DNA from: Deltaproteobacteria bacterium
GTDB taxonomy: Bacteria > Desulfobacterota > BSN033 > WVXP01
Direction of reading: 5' to 3'
Assembly (NCBI GenBank): GCA_019308905.1
Contig: JAFDHF010000012.1
Span: 1-60,664, forward strand
DNA: 60,664 nt
The first letter of the stretch is position 1. Each line of letters opens with the position of its first letter. This document shows, piece by piece, positions 8,355 through 16,803 of this stretch. The notes beneath the pieces were generated by a model. That model was not told where the DNA came from. It searched no databases and was given only the letters and a program-made list of their open reading frames with translations. The position numbers were made by a program, and so were the translations under genes.

Positions 8355-10178
8355 TCAAAGAGGGGATGCCCTTTGTCGGAAAATCCTCGATGAGGATGAT
8401 TCGACCCTTACTACCATGGCGTCGATGAAGCGGGGGTCGATCTCACCGCCGGGACGAATCCGCCCCATCGACGATTCCAGCTTCCCGGCGAGCACGTCCA
8501 CCCACCAGTGGAGTTCCTCTTCTTGGTCTCCGGAGAGGCCTCGGCCGCCCTTAATCGACTGGTCCAGGAGGATTTGACGGATTGCCGGTCTCAGCCCTCC
8601 CCGGGGTCTTCCCCGGATTCTTCCGACGAAGAGTTCATGGACCCGGCCCAGAGAGTCCCTTTCAAGAGGATCCATGGTGTTTTTTCCATGGAGTACCCTG
8701 TTGGCCAGGACGGTCAGACAGATGGTGCTGAGAGTCGGGCTGTGGGGCCAGCACGAGGCCGGGTCCAGTCGATTGATGGCGTCAGCCGGTATGCCCATAT
8801 ATTCGTGGACTATCCTGCCAAGAGCGGCGACTCTCCGGAGCCGTTCCTCGACCAGGGCGAGTTCCTCGAGTCGTTCAAAAGGCCGCAGGTTGCCGCCCTC
8901 TTGTTCGGAGTAGAAGAGGGGCCTCTTGCGAAGTAGCCCCTTCATCGTCTCTCTGAGAGGCGAGTCGAGCACCTCGATGCCTCTGGTGATGGCTCGCAAC
9001 CAGCCCTTGCGGACGATGTGGTCTGCTTTTCTGCGCAACCTGAGGGCGAGGCTGAATCCGGTCTGAAAGATCCTCACCACCGGAACCGTCTTCAAGACAC
9101 GGAGAGCCTCCTGCCGGTCCTCGTGGCTCAGGTATCTGAGGCCCAGATCGAGGGTCTGGAAGGCCTTGCGCACCGATCGATGGACAGCCCCGAGATCGGC
9201 CGGATCGGCCGCGTCGGCCACGAGAACCCGGTTGGCAAGGGCCATGATCTCCCACTGGACCCTCTCGAGTGAGGTCTGGTCGAGGCCTTCCTGGAGGGCG
9301 AGGGAGAAGAACCATCCCTGCTTGCCTGCCAATTGGATCTGCACCGGGGGGTAGAAGCTCTGGTTCGGAGGCGGCAGGGCTTCGAATCTCTCCTGCCTCA
9401 CCCTTTCCGGGTCTATATAGCTGTAGATTTCAAGGGCCTGTTCAAAGTCTGGGAATCCCCTGTCGGCAAGCCTTCCGTTCCTCCACCGGAGAGCCAGGGC
9501 CTCGGTCTCTGCCGGGATGTCCCAGAGGATCGATTCCATCAAGGACTGATAGAAGACGAGATCATGGGAACAGAGAAAATCGAGGATCCTTGTCAGCGGC
9601 ACCTCTGCCCCCTTGTCGAGGAACTCGAGGTAATAGACGCGATCAAACGTGAGAAGACTCTGCCCTCCCGGACCATGGGGTTCCTCCTCCCTGGTTTCCG
9701 TCTTTATGACCCTGATGAGCTTGCCAAACAGGGAGACCAGCAGTTCCGGATCGGCTGTCTTGAGAAACTCGGCTATCTTGGCCTCACCACAGGTCTCGAG
9801 TATCTCGAGCCAGAGAGCCCCCTTGTCCCTGTCGATCTGGTCCTTGCTCCAGAGTTCGAGATCGAGGATATAGGTGAGTTGGCCCGGTGTCGTCAGCTTG
9901 ATCAGCTCGACGGCGTCCTGTTCGCCCACCTCCTTGATGGTGAAGAATACCTCGCTTTCGGGCAGGCTCCTGACGACCGCGGCAGGATCGGATGAGCGGA
10001 TGATCATTTCGAGCCGTTCCTTCCCCCTCAGGGCCAGAGCAGCCCGGGTCTCCTTTTGGACCAAGCCGGTCGTCGATTCCCCGGGCGGCCCGCCCCTGGT
10101 GGATCCGGGACCTCTTGCACCCCTCTTCCCCGCCCTTCTCGTTTCCGCACTCCGTGCGTCTTGAAAAGTCCCTTGCAA
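8355..10178 (-). CDS. DUF6178 family protein
   Basis: A 607-aa soluble, largely helical protein recognised as DUF6178, a family I know mainly from Deltaproteobacteria and which has no established function. Characteristic stretches are VFFTIKEVGEQDAVELI, TYILDLELWSKDQID and a later DFEQALEIYSYIDP. The N-terminal 55 residues are Arg/Gly-rich and probably disordered. There is no signal peptide or membrane segment. The start is TTG 10178 with GGGAGGG six nt upstream, the only well-placed Shine-Dalgarno in the area. It is transcribed away from the GAF/GGDEF gene across a 311-nt spacer, so the two may share control. I infer a regulatory or scaffolding role only weakly. Confidence 0.82.
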   Translation of the reverse strand: MQGTFQDARSAETRRAGKRGARGPGSTRGGPPGESTTGLVQKETRAALALRGKERLEMIIRSSDPAAVVRSLPESEVFFTIKEVGEQDAVELIKLTTPGQLTYILDLELWSKDQIDRDKGALWLEILETCGEAKIAEFLKTADPELLVSLFGKLIRVIKTETREEEPHGPGGQSLLTFDRVYYLEFLDKGAEVPLTRILDFLCSHDLVFYQSLMESILWDIPAETEALALRWRNGRLADRGFPDFEQALEIYSYIDPERVRQERFEALPPPNQSFYPPVQIQLAGKQGWFFSLALQEGLDQTSLERVQWEIMALANRVLVADAADPADLGAVHRSVRKAFQTLDLGLRYLSHEDRQEALRVLKTVPVVRIFQTGFSLALRLRRKADHIVRKGWLRAITRGIEVLDSPLRETMKGLLRKRPLFYSEQEGGNLRPFERLEELALVEERLRRVAALGRIVHEYMGIPADAINRLDPASCWPHSPTLSTICLTVLANRVLHGKNTMDPLERDSLGRVHELFVGRIRGRPRGGLRPAIRQILLDQSIKGGRGLSGDQEEELHWWVDVLAGKLESSMGRIRPGGEIDPRFIDAMVVRVESSSSRIFRQRASPL

Positions 10179-10447
10179 TGTCTACCCTCCCGGGAAGCCC
10201 TTCTTTCAACTATAGAATAATCACCCCTCCTTATCGGTTCAAGTGAGAGCATCGAGCTTCCCCCCGGCCGATTCCGAGAGGGCCGCCCCGTGAACTCACG
10301 ATCGAAACAAACAGGTGTTTCCCCTTGGGAATCGAAAAAAACCACCCCGGAAATCAAGACGGTCGGAGACATCCGCTTCATGAGCCCGCGAGCTCCTGAT
10401 GGCCCTGTCCGGCGGACAAGGTGGGACGGCGCCTGTGAAAGCCTGGC

Positions 10448-10476
10448 TTGACAACAGAGGGTCCTGGACTTACTTT
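10448..10476 (+). promoter_or_regulatory. sigma-70-type promoter before the GAF/GGDEF operon
   Basis: TTGACA (10448-10453), a 17-nt spacer and TACTTT (10471-10476) in the spacer between the divergent DUF6178 and GAF/GGDEF genes. The -35 is perfect and the -10 weak. A transcript start near 10483 would leave almost no leader before the GTG at 10490, which is why the ATG at 10526 is preferred. The rest of 10179-10447 shows no gene. Confidence 0.45.
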
Positions 10477-10525
10477 TTTTTGAAGGCGGGTGTTTCAGTC
10501 AACCGGGATGTGGAGCACTGGAACC

Positions 10526-11638
10526 ATGAAGGGATACTACTATCCGGAGGGGGCCGAAGGGATTCACTCTGACTATGAGATCCTCAAAGACCTGATCGGT
10601 CCACTGGAGGATCTCAACAGGGACCTGAAGATCGACCTTGCCAAGTACAAGCGGGCTTACGAGTCGATAGTTCAGCTCCACCGATCACTCAATTCGGCCC
10701 TTGTCGTGAGGAGCCTCCTGGAGAGCGTGGCTTCGCTGTTTTTCATCGAGAGCGCGGCAGTGATCCGTTTTGAGCCTGGTGACAGGATGCGCGTGCTCGG
10801 GGGACACAACATCTCCAAACAGAGAGTAGAGGAGATATTGGACCAGGCAAAAGGGATGGTGGAGGAAGCCCGGTTTACCCGACGCCCGGTCATCGTGGCG
10901 GATGCACTCAAAGAGAGAGGCCGCCACCTCACGGGCCGAGAGCTGCCCTCCATAGCGCTCATACCTATGATCGTGGGCCATGAGGCCATCGGTGCGATCC
11001 TGATCAACGACTGGGCTGAGGGGGGACTGTCGGGCTCGGTTCTCGACGTACTCAATCTGATAGCCTCTTCTGCCGCCGTGGCTCTGCGAAACGCCGAGAC
11101 ATACGAGGCGACCAAGAGGTGGACCTTCATAGATCCGGATACGGAGATCTACAACAGGAGATACTTTGAAGACTATACCAGGCACCTCATCGACCAGGCC
11201 GGAATCTGCCCGTTAGAAACCTCGATCCTGGTGATCGGACTCCGCAACTTCAGGGAACTGGAAAACACCATGGGCAAGCCTCACGCCACCGGTCTTCTGA
11301 AGGGGATCGTGGCTGAGATCGACAGGAGATTGAAAAGACCCCACATCCTGTGCCGGTACAATACCTCCAGTCTCTCCCTCATACTGCCCGGTGTGGATGA
11401 ATCCGCTATTGCCGGCCTCTGTGCCGAAGTGGAGCAGATCCTGGAGAGCGGGAGGAAAGGGGACCTGCGCACCAGGCTCGAGACCAGGGTTTCAGGGTTC
11501 GTTATCCCGCCCTCGTTGAGATCACCCAAGGAGATCATTCGCCTGACCGACCGGAGCCTGAGCCCCCAGCCGAGGAGGGCCAACAGCGTCTTCCACGGCC
11601 TGGAGAGCGCCTCTGGAGGTGGGCCTGCCGGGGCTTGA
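10526..11638 (+). CDS. GAF domain protein with degenerate GGDEF domain
   Basis: The protein has about 370 residues. A short helical N-terminus (KDLIGPLEDLNRDLKIDLAK) is followed by a GAF domain (about residues 55-200, with VVRSLLESVASLFFIESAAV and VALRNAETYEA) and then a GGDEF-type domain beginning IDPDTEIYNRRYFEDY. The catalytic GG(D/E)EF signature is replaced by RYNTSSLSLILPG, so it should not make c-di-GMP. It may bind a nucleotide or act as a protein-protein module. Possible starts are GTG 10490, ATG 10508 and ATG 10526. The last has GGAG upstream and leaves room for a leader. It is the first gene of an operon with the glycosidase and a small protein. Confidence 0.8.
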   Translation: MKGYYYPEGAEGIHSDYEILKDLIGPLEDLNRDLKIDLAKYKRAYESIVQLHRSLNSALVVRSLLESVASLFFIESAAVIRFEPGDRMRVLGGHNISKQRVEEILDQAKGMVEEARFTRRPVIVADALKERGRHLTGRELPSIALIPMIVGHEAIGAILINDWAEGGLSGSVLDVLNLIASSAAVALRNAETYEATKRWTFIDPDTEIYNRRYFEDYTRHLIDQAGICPLETSILVIGLRNFRELENTMGKPHATGLLKGIVAEIDRRLKRPHILCRYNTSSLSLILPGVDESAIAGLCAEVEQILESGRKGDLRTRLETRVSGFVIPPSLRSPKEIIRLTDRSLSPQPRRANSVFHGLESASGGGPAGA

Positions 11639-11699
11639 ACCGGGTGGTCTGTTCCATAGGAGAAAAGAGAGGCAGGGAAGACCGCCCTCAGGGCCGAAA

Positions 11700-12920
11700 G
11701 TGGAAGAGTTGACGAGCACAGGCCGTTTTCTTGTGGGTATCAATTACTGGCCCAGGGAGACCGCCATGTTCTGGTGGAGGCGGTTCGACCTTGCCTGTGT
11801 GAGGCGGGATTTTTCTCTCCTGGCCGACTTCGGCTTCGATCTCGTACGTATTTTCCTTCTCTGGGAGGATTTCCAGCCTGAGATAAGGCGCGTGTCGGTG
11901 TCCTGTCTCGACCGCCTGGTCCAGGTGGCAGAGACGGCCCATGAATCGAGGATCAAGATCCTCCCCACCTTCTTCACGGGCTACATGAGCGGGATGAATT
12001 GGCTTCCTCCCTGGATGCTCGAGTCGAGCGGCGAAAAGGGGCGGTTCTCCATCTTCTCAGGCGGGCAGGTCCTTCAGGCGGGTATCCGAAACATGTACGG
12101 CGAAAAGGAGGTGTTGAAGGCGCAGAAACTTCTCCTCCACGAAACAACGGGTGCACTTCAGGGGCATCCCGCCGTGTGGGGATATGACCTGGGTAATGAA
12201 CCCTTAAACCTGGTGATCCCTCCCTCAAAAGACCGGGCCAGGGCATGGCTCGAGGAGATGGTTCTCGAGCTGAAGAGGTACGATTCGGATATCCCCGTGA
12301 CCCTAGGGCTGGGCCAGCAGGATCTGGAAGAGGATAGGGTCCTTGGCCCCGGTGAAGTTGCCTCTGCCTGCGATCTTTTGGCCGTCCATGCCTACCCGTG
12401 CTATGCGGCGTGGGCGGAGGGCCCCCTGGATTGGAGGGCATCTCTCTTTGTGGCCCTGCTTGCATCATGGCTCGGGGGGAAGAAGGTACTTCTCGAAGGG
12501 TTCGGCGTTCCCACCGACCCGGGCCGGACGGCGCTCCCCGAGGAGGAAAGGGAAAGGCTCGGTGGAGTCGAGCTCGTACCGGAAGAGGATGCGGCACTCT
12601 ACTACGGAAAGGTCCTGGAGGTTCTCTCCGCGTATGGGTTCCCGGGAGGCATGGCCTGGTGTTTTTCTGATTTTGAACCGAGGCTCTGGGAGGTGAGCCC
12701 CCTGAGGGAGCATGTACACGAGAGGTACTTCGGCCTCTTTCGGTGGGACGGTTCGCCCAAGGAGGGGGCCGGCCGGATCGCCGGTGCCGGGCGCGGGCCG
12801 GCCTCAACAGAGGCTTCCCTGGATTGGATAGACCTGAGGCCGGATGACTACTACGAGCGCCCTGGAGAACATCTGGAGCGGCTGTACCAGCGGTTCAAAG
12901 AGCGCTTTCAGGAGGTCTGA
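11700..12920 (+). CDS. GH5-like (clan GH-A) glycoside hydrolase, cytosolic
   Basis: A TIM-barrel glycosidase of about 406 aa. It opens with GRFLVGINYWPRE, typical of beta-mannanase/GH5-like enzymes, and has FDLVRIFLLWEDF on the second strand. The acid/base Glu lies in YDLGNEPL (about residue 167) and the nucleophile Glu in VLLEGFGVPT (about residue 266), so both catalytic residues are present. There is no signal peptide. The start is placed at GTG 11700 behind AGGG, 61 nt after the previous stop. An earlier GTG at 11619 would overlap the GAF gene and encode a low-complexity lead. Substrate unknown; cleavage or transfer on a small beta-glycoside or on an internal polymer is inferred. Confidence 0.72.
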   Translation: MEELTSTGRFLVGINYWPRETAMFWWRRFDLACVRRDFSLLADFGFDLVRIFLLWEDFQPEIRRVSVSCLDRLVQVAETAHESRIKILPTFFTGYMSGMNWLPPWMLESSGEKGRFSIFSGGQVLQAGIRNMYGEKEVLKAQKLLLHETTGALQGHPAVWGYDLGNEPLNLVIPPSKDRARAWLEEMVLELKRYDSDIPVTLGLGQQDLEEDRVLGPGEVASACDLLAVHAYPCYAAWAEGPLDWRASLFVALLASWLGGKKVLLEGFGVPTDPGRTALPEEERERLGGVELVPEEDAALYYGKVLEVLSAYGFPGGMAWCFSDFEPRLWEVSPLREHVHERYFGLFRWDGSPKEGAGRIAGAGRGPASTEASLDWIDLRPDDYYERPGEHLERLYQRFKERFQEV

Positions 12921-12923
12921 GAA

Positions 12924-13298
12924 ATGGAGGCGGGTGAGTCGAAAAGGGAAGAGGAAGATCTTCTCCACGATCTGGAGGAGGCCGTGAACAGGCGAAACTA
13001 TCTTCTTGCCGAGGAACTGGCGAGACGTCTCAACCGGCCTGAATCGGAGATACGAGACCTCCAAGAGAAGGCGATCTGCCAGTACGTGCTCGAGTTCCGG
13101 AACCCGGAAGGGGCGGTTGCCCTGGCAGATGAATTCAACTTTTCCCAGGAGGACCTGCGCCGGCTTTTCACCGCCGTGCTCGAGGAAGTCAAGGAGAAAG
13201 CCGACAAGGAGAAGAGCGTGGTTACGGCCAGGTTCGACGTAAAGGCCATGGGCTACCTGAGCCTGGAACAGTGGTTGAAGAGGTATTTCAAGGTATAG
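12924..13298 (+). CDS. small conserved-looking hypothetical protein
   Basis: A 124-aa highly charged, helical protein (MEAGESKREEEDLLHDLEEA at the start). I do not recognise a family. No signal peptide, transmembrane segment or Cys cluster. The start ATG 12924 is three nt after the glycosidase stop with AGGAGGT eight nt upstream, so it is translationally linked to that gene. The helical pattern with a repeated LAEELARRLN/VALADEFNF motif may indicate a TPR-like or SEC-C-like helical hairpin (speculative). It converges on the M16 genes. Confidence 0.65.
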   Translation: MEAGESKREEEDLLHDLEEAVNRRNYLLAEELARRLNRPESEIRDLQEKAICQYVLEFRNPEGAVALADEFNFSQEDLRRLFTAVLEEVKEKADKEKSVVTARFDVKAMGYLSLEQWLKRYFKV

Positions 13299-13330
13299 AT
13301 CAAACCGCGATCTCCCCTGGTATCACAGGA

Positions 13331-14677
13331 TCACTCCATGCCCGCTTCCTTCAGGTCTGCCACCACAACGAGGACGATCCTGTCAGGGTGGAGATGGGTC
13401 CGTGCTACCCGGAGTACCTCCCCAGAGGTGACGGATTCGATGAGGGAAGGGTATCTGCTCGCATAGTCGAGTCCGAGGCCGTAGTACTCGGCCTGGGTGA
13501 GAAAGGCGGCCAGCTTTCTCTGGGTATCGAGGCGCAAGGGGAAGCTCCCTGTCAGGTATTTTCTGGCCCCTTGGAGTTCTTTTTCCGAGACAGGCTCGCT
13601 GCGGATTCGCTCCATTTCGTGAAGAGAGAGGGAGATCGCCTCGCGGGCCGAGGAGTTTTTTGTCTGGAGAGAGATCTGGAATGAACCCGGATACTTCCAC
13701 GCGTCGAAGAAACTCGCGACAGAGTATGCGAGGCCCCTCTTGTTTCGGACCTCTTCCATGAGGCGTGAGGCGAAGCCCCCGCCTCCGAGGATGTAGTTCA
13801 TCACCCTGAGGGCGTAGAAGTCCGGGTCGGCGCGGCTCACGCCGCCGTGGCCGAGTATGATATTGGCCTGCGCGATCTTTCGGTCGATCTTGACAACCTT
13901 CGCTTCTGTGGCAAGGGGGGGCGTAAACGGCGTTTCAGGTATCCGGGCCTTCCCCCAGCCTGTGAGGCGTGAGAGGACCGCCTTTCGTATCTCCCCGGCC
14001 TTCACATCCCCCACGACAGTGAGAATCGAGTCGTTCGGCCGGTAGAAGCTCTTGTAGAATCGGACAAGGCCGTCCCGGGTCACCCGGGGAAGCGAGCGCT
14101 CGGTCCCCCTTACCGGATGGCCGTAAGGGTTGTCGCCGAAGAGGGCCCTCCGGAAGGCCTTACGGGCCACCACCCCGGGGTTGTCTTCAGCGGATCGGAT
14201 GGATGCCAGGGTCCTGTCCACCTGGTGTCGTATCTCCTCCTCGGGGAAGGAGGGCTTGGTGAGAATCTCGAAGAAGAGATCCAGCCCGCGGCCGAGATCC
14301 TTCTTCAGTATTTGGAGTTTCAGGGTCGCATAGTCCCTGCCGCATGCAGCACGGAGAACCGCACCCATGAAATCCAGCTCCTCGTCTATCGCGTCTGCGT
14401 TCCGCTCCGAGGTTCCTGCGAGAATGCTCTTCGCGGTCAGGTATGCAAGCCCCTCCTCCCCGGGGGGATCCCTCCTCGACCCGCAGTCAACGAGGAGCTC
14501 GAGGGTGGCAAAGGGGAGTGAGTGCTGCTCGGAGACGAGGAGGACAAGACCGTTTGCGAGGACGGTCCGCTCGACGGGAGGCATGGCCCGGACGTGGCCT
14601 TGCCAGGGCGTTGCCGGCAGTATGAGGAGTACAAAGGCGACGATACTGGAACAGAACCTCTTTTTTGCGAAAGACAT
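13331..14677 (-). CDS. M16 peptidase-like protein, zinc-site-lacking subunit
   Basis: A 448-aa exported protein with a signal peptide (MSFAKKRFCSSIVAFVLLIL) and two M16 domains. In place of the HxxEH zinc motif it reads GLAYLTAKSIL, so it cannot bind the catalytic zinc. It keeps the Arg/Tyr pair of M16 C-terminal subunits in RNKRGLAYSV. By analogy with heterodimeric M16B peptidases it is the substrate-binding partner of the active subunit encoded just upstream. It starts at ATG 14677 behind GGAAGGGG, 11 nt after its partner's stop, and the two are an operon. It probably acts in the periplasm or at the outer membrane. Confidence 0.85.
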   Translation of the reverse strand: MSFAKKRFCSSIVAFVLLILPATPWQGHVRAMPPVERTVLANGLVLLVSEQHSLPFATLELLVDCGSRRDPPGEEGLAYLTAKSILAGTSERNADAIDEELDFMGAVLRAACGRDYATLKLQILKKDLGRGLDLFFEILTKPSFPEEEIRHQVDRTLASIRSAEDNPGVVARKAFRRALFGDNPYGHPVRGTERSLPRVTRDGLVRFYKSFYRPNDSILTVVGDVKAGEIRKAVLSRLTGWGKARIPETPFTPPLATEAKVVKIDRKIAQANIILGHGGVSRADPDFYALRVMNYILGGGGFASRLMEEVRNKRGLAYSVASFFDAWKYPGSFQISLQTKNSSAREAISLSLHEMERIRSEPVSEKELQGARKYLTGSFPLRLDTQRKLAAFLTQAEYYGLGLDYASRYPSLIESVTSGEVLRVARTHLHPDRIVLVVVADLKEAGME

Positions 14678-14688
14678 GGTACCCCTTC

Positions 14689-16092
14689 CTATCTGACCGT
14701 CTGTTCTCCGGTGCAGGATCCGGGGGGTCGGGCTTTTCCCTCCTCCGGGTGCAGTGGGACGAGGATACCCACTGTACGGTTGTCCTGAATCAGATAGCGC
14801 CTGGCAACCCGCTTGATCTCTTGAGGTGTCACACTCCGGATGGAGACGAGATAATCGTCGATCGCCCTCCAGGTGAGGGCTATCTCGTACCATGCCAGGA
14901 GCATGGCCTGGAAAAAGGGCGAGTCCTGCCCGAACACGAAAGAGGCTTCGATCTGATTCTTTGCTTTCTCCAGCTCACGGTCTTCCACCGTCTCTGCCTG
15001 GAGTCGCTCTATCTCTCTGGCCAGAGCCTCTTCTACCAGGGCGGGTTCCTTGCCCGGAAGAGGCTCGGCCGAAACATAGAAGAGATTCGGATCCCGGGAG
15101 AGAAGGGAGTGATCCGTTTCCACACTCAGGGCGAGCCTCTCTTTGCGGACGAGAGTCTGGTAGAGCCTCGAGCTCTTGCCTTCCGAGAGGAGGGCCGAGA
15201 TGACCTCCAGCACGTAGCTGTCCCGCTCCCGGAGGTTCGGCACGTGATAGGCCATTACGACAAAGGGGGTCCGGGCCTCTCTCTTTGCAATGACTCTCCT
15301 CTCCCCGGTCTGTGGAGGATCGATGCCCCTCTCTTGGTCAGGGACGACACCTCCGGGAATGGGTCCAAAGGTATTCTCGATTTTCGGAAGAAGCTCGGCC
15401 TTCTCGAAATCTCCCACCACGACCAGGAACGCGTTGGCAGGATTGTAATAGGTCCGGTAGTGCTCCTCGAGATCGGAGAGAGTGAACCGGGTGATGTCCT
15501 GCATCCAGCCGATGACCGGCCAGTGGTAGGGCTGTGTCTGAAAGGCCGTGGCTTCGACCTGCTCGAGAAGGTAGGCACGTGGATTGTCCTCGGTGCGGAG
15601 TCTCCTCTCCTCCATCACGACCATGCGCTCCGTTTGGAAGTCCTTTTCTCGGAGAATGAGGTTCTGCATCCGGTCCGATTCCAACTCCAGTGCCACCTGG
15701 ATACGATCAGCACCGAGATTCTCGAAGTAGGCGGTGTAGTCCCGGGATGTAAAGGCATTGGTGTTCCCACCGTTCTCCTGGATGATCCTGGAGAACTCCT
15801 CCGGCCCGACCTTCCCCGTCCCCTTGAACATCATGTGCTCGAGCATGTGGGAGAGCCCGGTCTTCCCCCATGCCTCGTTTCTCGATCCCACCCGGTACCA
15901 GACCTGGAATGTGACAAGGGGGGCCTTGTGGTTTTCAAGAAGGATCACCTTGAGCCCGTTGGCGAGGACCTCTTCGGAGACTCTCTCCTGGAGGCCCGCC
16001 CTGGAGACGGCCGGTGTCAGAAGGCTCCAGAAGAGAAGCAATAGGGCCATACCCCACAGCAATCCGGTCCTGCGCCGCCATCTGATCCTCAT
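14689..16092 (-). CDS. M16 family zinc metallopeptidase, active subunit
   Basis: A 467-aa protein with an N-terminal signal/anchor (RIRWRRRTGLLWGMALLLLF) and an M16 domain carrying the inverted zinc motif HMLEH in KTGLSHMLEHMMFKGT. The downstream Glu ligand lies in MEERRLRTEDNP. The second domain has RKERLALSV where the Arg/Tyr pair would read 'RGLAY', so the Tyr is Leu. This is complementary to the partner subunit, which has the pair but no zinc motif. It starts at ATG 16092 behind GGGAGG. Likely an extracytoplasmic oligopeptidase or processing enzyme. Confidence 0.9.
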   Translation of the reverse strand: MRIRWRRRTGLLWGMALLLLFWSLLTPAVSRAGLQERVSEEVLANGLKVILLENHKAPLVTFQVWYRVGSRNEAWGKTGLSHMLEHMMFKGTGKVGPEEFSRIIQENGGNTNAFTSRDYTAYFENLGADRIQVALELESDRMQNLILREKDFQTERMVVMEERRLRTEDNPRAYLLEQVEATAFQTQPYHWPVIGWMQDITRFTLSDLEEHYRTYYNPANAFLVVVGDFEKAELLPKIENTFGPIPGGVVPDQERGIDPPQTGERRVIAKREARTPFVVMAYHVPNLRERDSYVLEVISALLSEGKSSRLYQTLVRKERLALSVETDHSLLSRDPNLFYVSAEPLPGKEPALVEEALAREIERLQAETVEDRELEKAKNQIEASFVFGQDSPFFQAMLLAWYEIALTWRAIDDYLVSIRSVTPQEIKRVARRYLIQDNRTVGILVPLHPEEGKARPPGSCTGEQTVR

Positions 16093-16203
16093 CACGCCTC
16101 CCTGTGGTTGAATGTTCGGTTTTAGGGGCACGGTTCCGAGCAGAAGCCCCCCGCTCTCACTCTCAGGTGTTGATCGCCTTGGCCTTGGGGCAGTTTCCCC
16201 GCG

Positions 16204-16662
16204 TCAGGCCGGTTCCTCTTTCACGAGAAGAATCGAGCAGGGCATCGTCCTGATCAGTTTCTCCACGTCCCGGCTGAACAGCAGGTGCTCGATCCGGCCC
16301 TCCTCGTGGGCCGGAATGACGACCAAGTCGATTTTCTCCTTTGTAACAATCCGTAAAGTCTCCTCGACAGGATCCCCTTCCTTGATGATTTCCCGAATGG
16401 GCATCCCCTTGGCCTTCTCGAGTTCTATCAGCGCGTCGAGTTCCGCCTTTGCGACCTGTTCCATCTTCTTATACCCGTCCTGCAGGGACCGGAGATTCGG
16501 TATGGGTAGGTTCCATCTGTCCGCCCTGAAGTAGTCATAGATCACGTGGACCACGAACAGTTCGGCTTCATACTTTCTTGCCAGAGAAACACCGTAGTGG
16601 AAGGCTTTGCGTGAGGCCCCGGTCGATCGGCTCACAACGAGAATACGCTTGACGTCATCCAC
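16204..16662 (-). CDS. universal stress protein (UspA family)
   Basis: A 152-aa single-domain Usp. The N-terminal strand is KRILVVSRSTGASRKAF, followed by the helical region and the C-terminal strand DLVVIPAHEEGRIEHLLFS with CSILLVKEE. The usual ATP-binding 'G2xG9G(S/T)' loop reads AHEEGRIEHLLFSRD, so ATP binding is doubtful and this is probably a UspA-type non-binder. It lies downstream of the M50 protease on the same strand (141 nt apart). It is unlike the second Usp at 33288, which has a normal nucleotide loop. Confidence 0.85.
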   Translation of the reverse strand: MDDVKRILVVSRSTGASRKAFHYGVSLARKYEAELFVVHVIYDYFRADRWNLPIPNLRSLQDGYKKMEQVAKAELDALIELEKAKGMPIREIIKEGDPVEETLRIVTKEKIDLVVIPAHEEGRIEHLLFSRDVEKLIRTMPCSILLVKEEPA

Positions 16663-16803
16663 AGTTTCTTCCCCCCTTCATCTGTTTTGCCTTGTCCTGT
16701 CTGCCCGGACCTCGTCCAGCAAGCGCTCCGGTCTTCTTCTTGACGCCGTTTCCGGGCAAAGGGCCACGCCTCCCAGTGCCCTCCCTTCCCGGGAGACGGC
16801 CCC

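Noticed and set aside
14665-16044. Long open frame antisense to the active M16 gene
   Set aside because: Coding shadow: GC-biased codons of the real gene open the reverse frame; no Shine-Dalgarno or recognisable domain.
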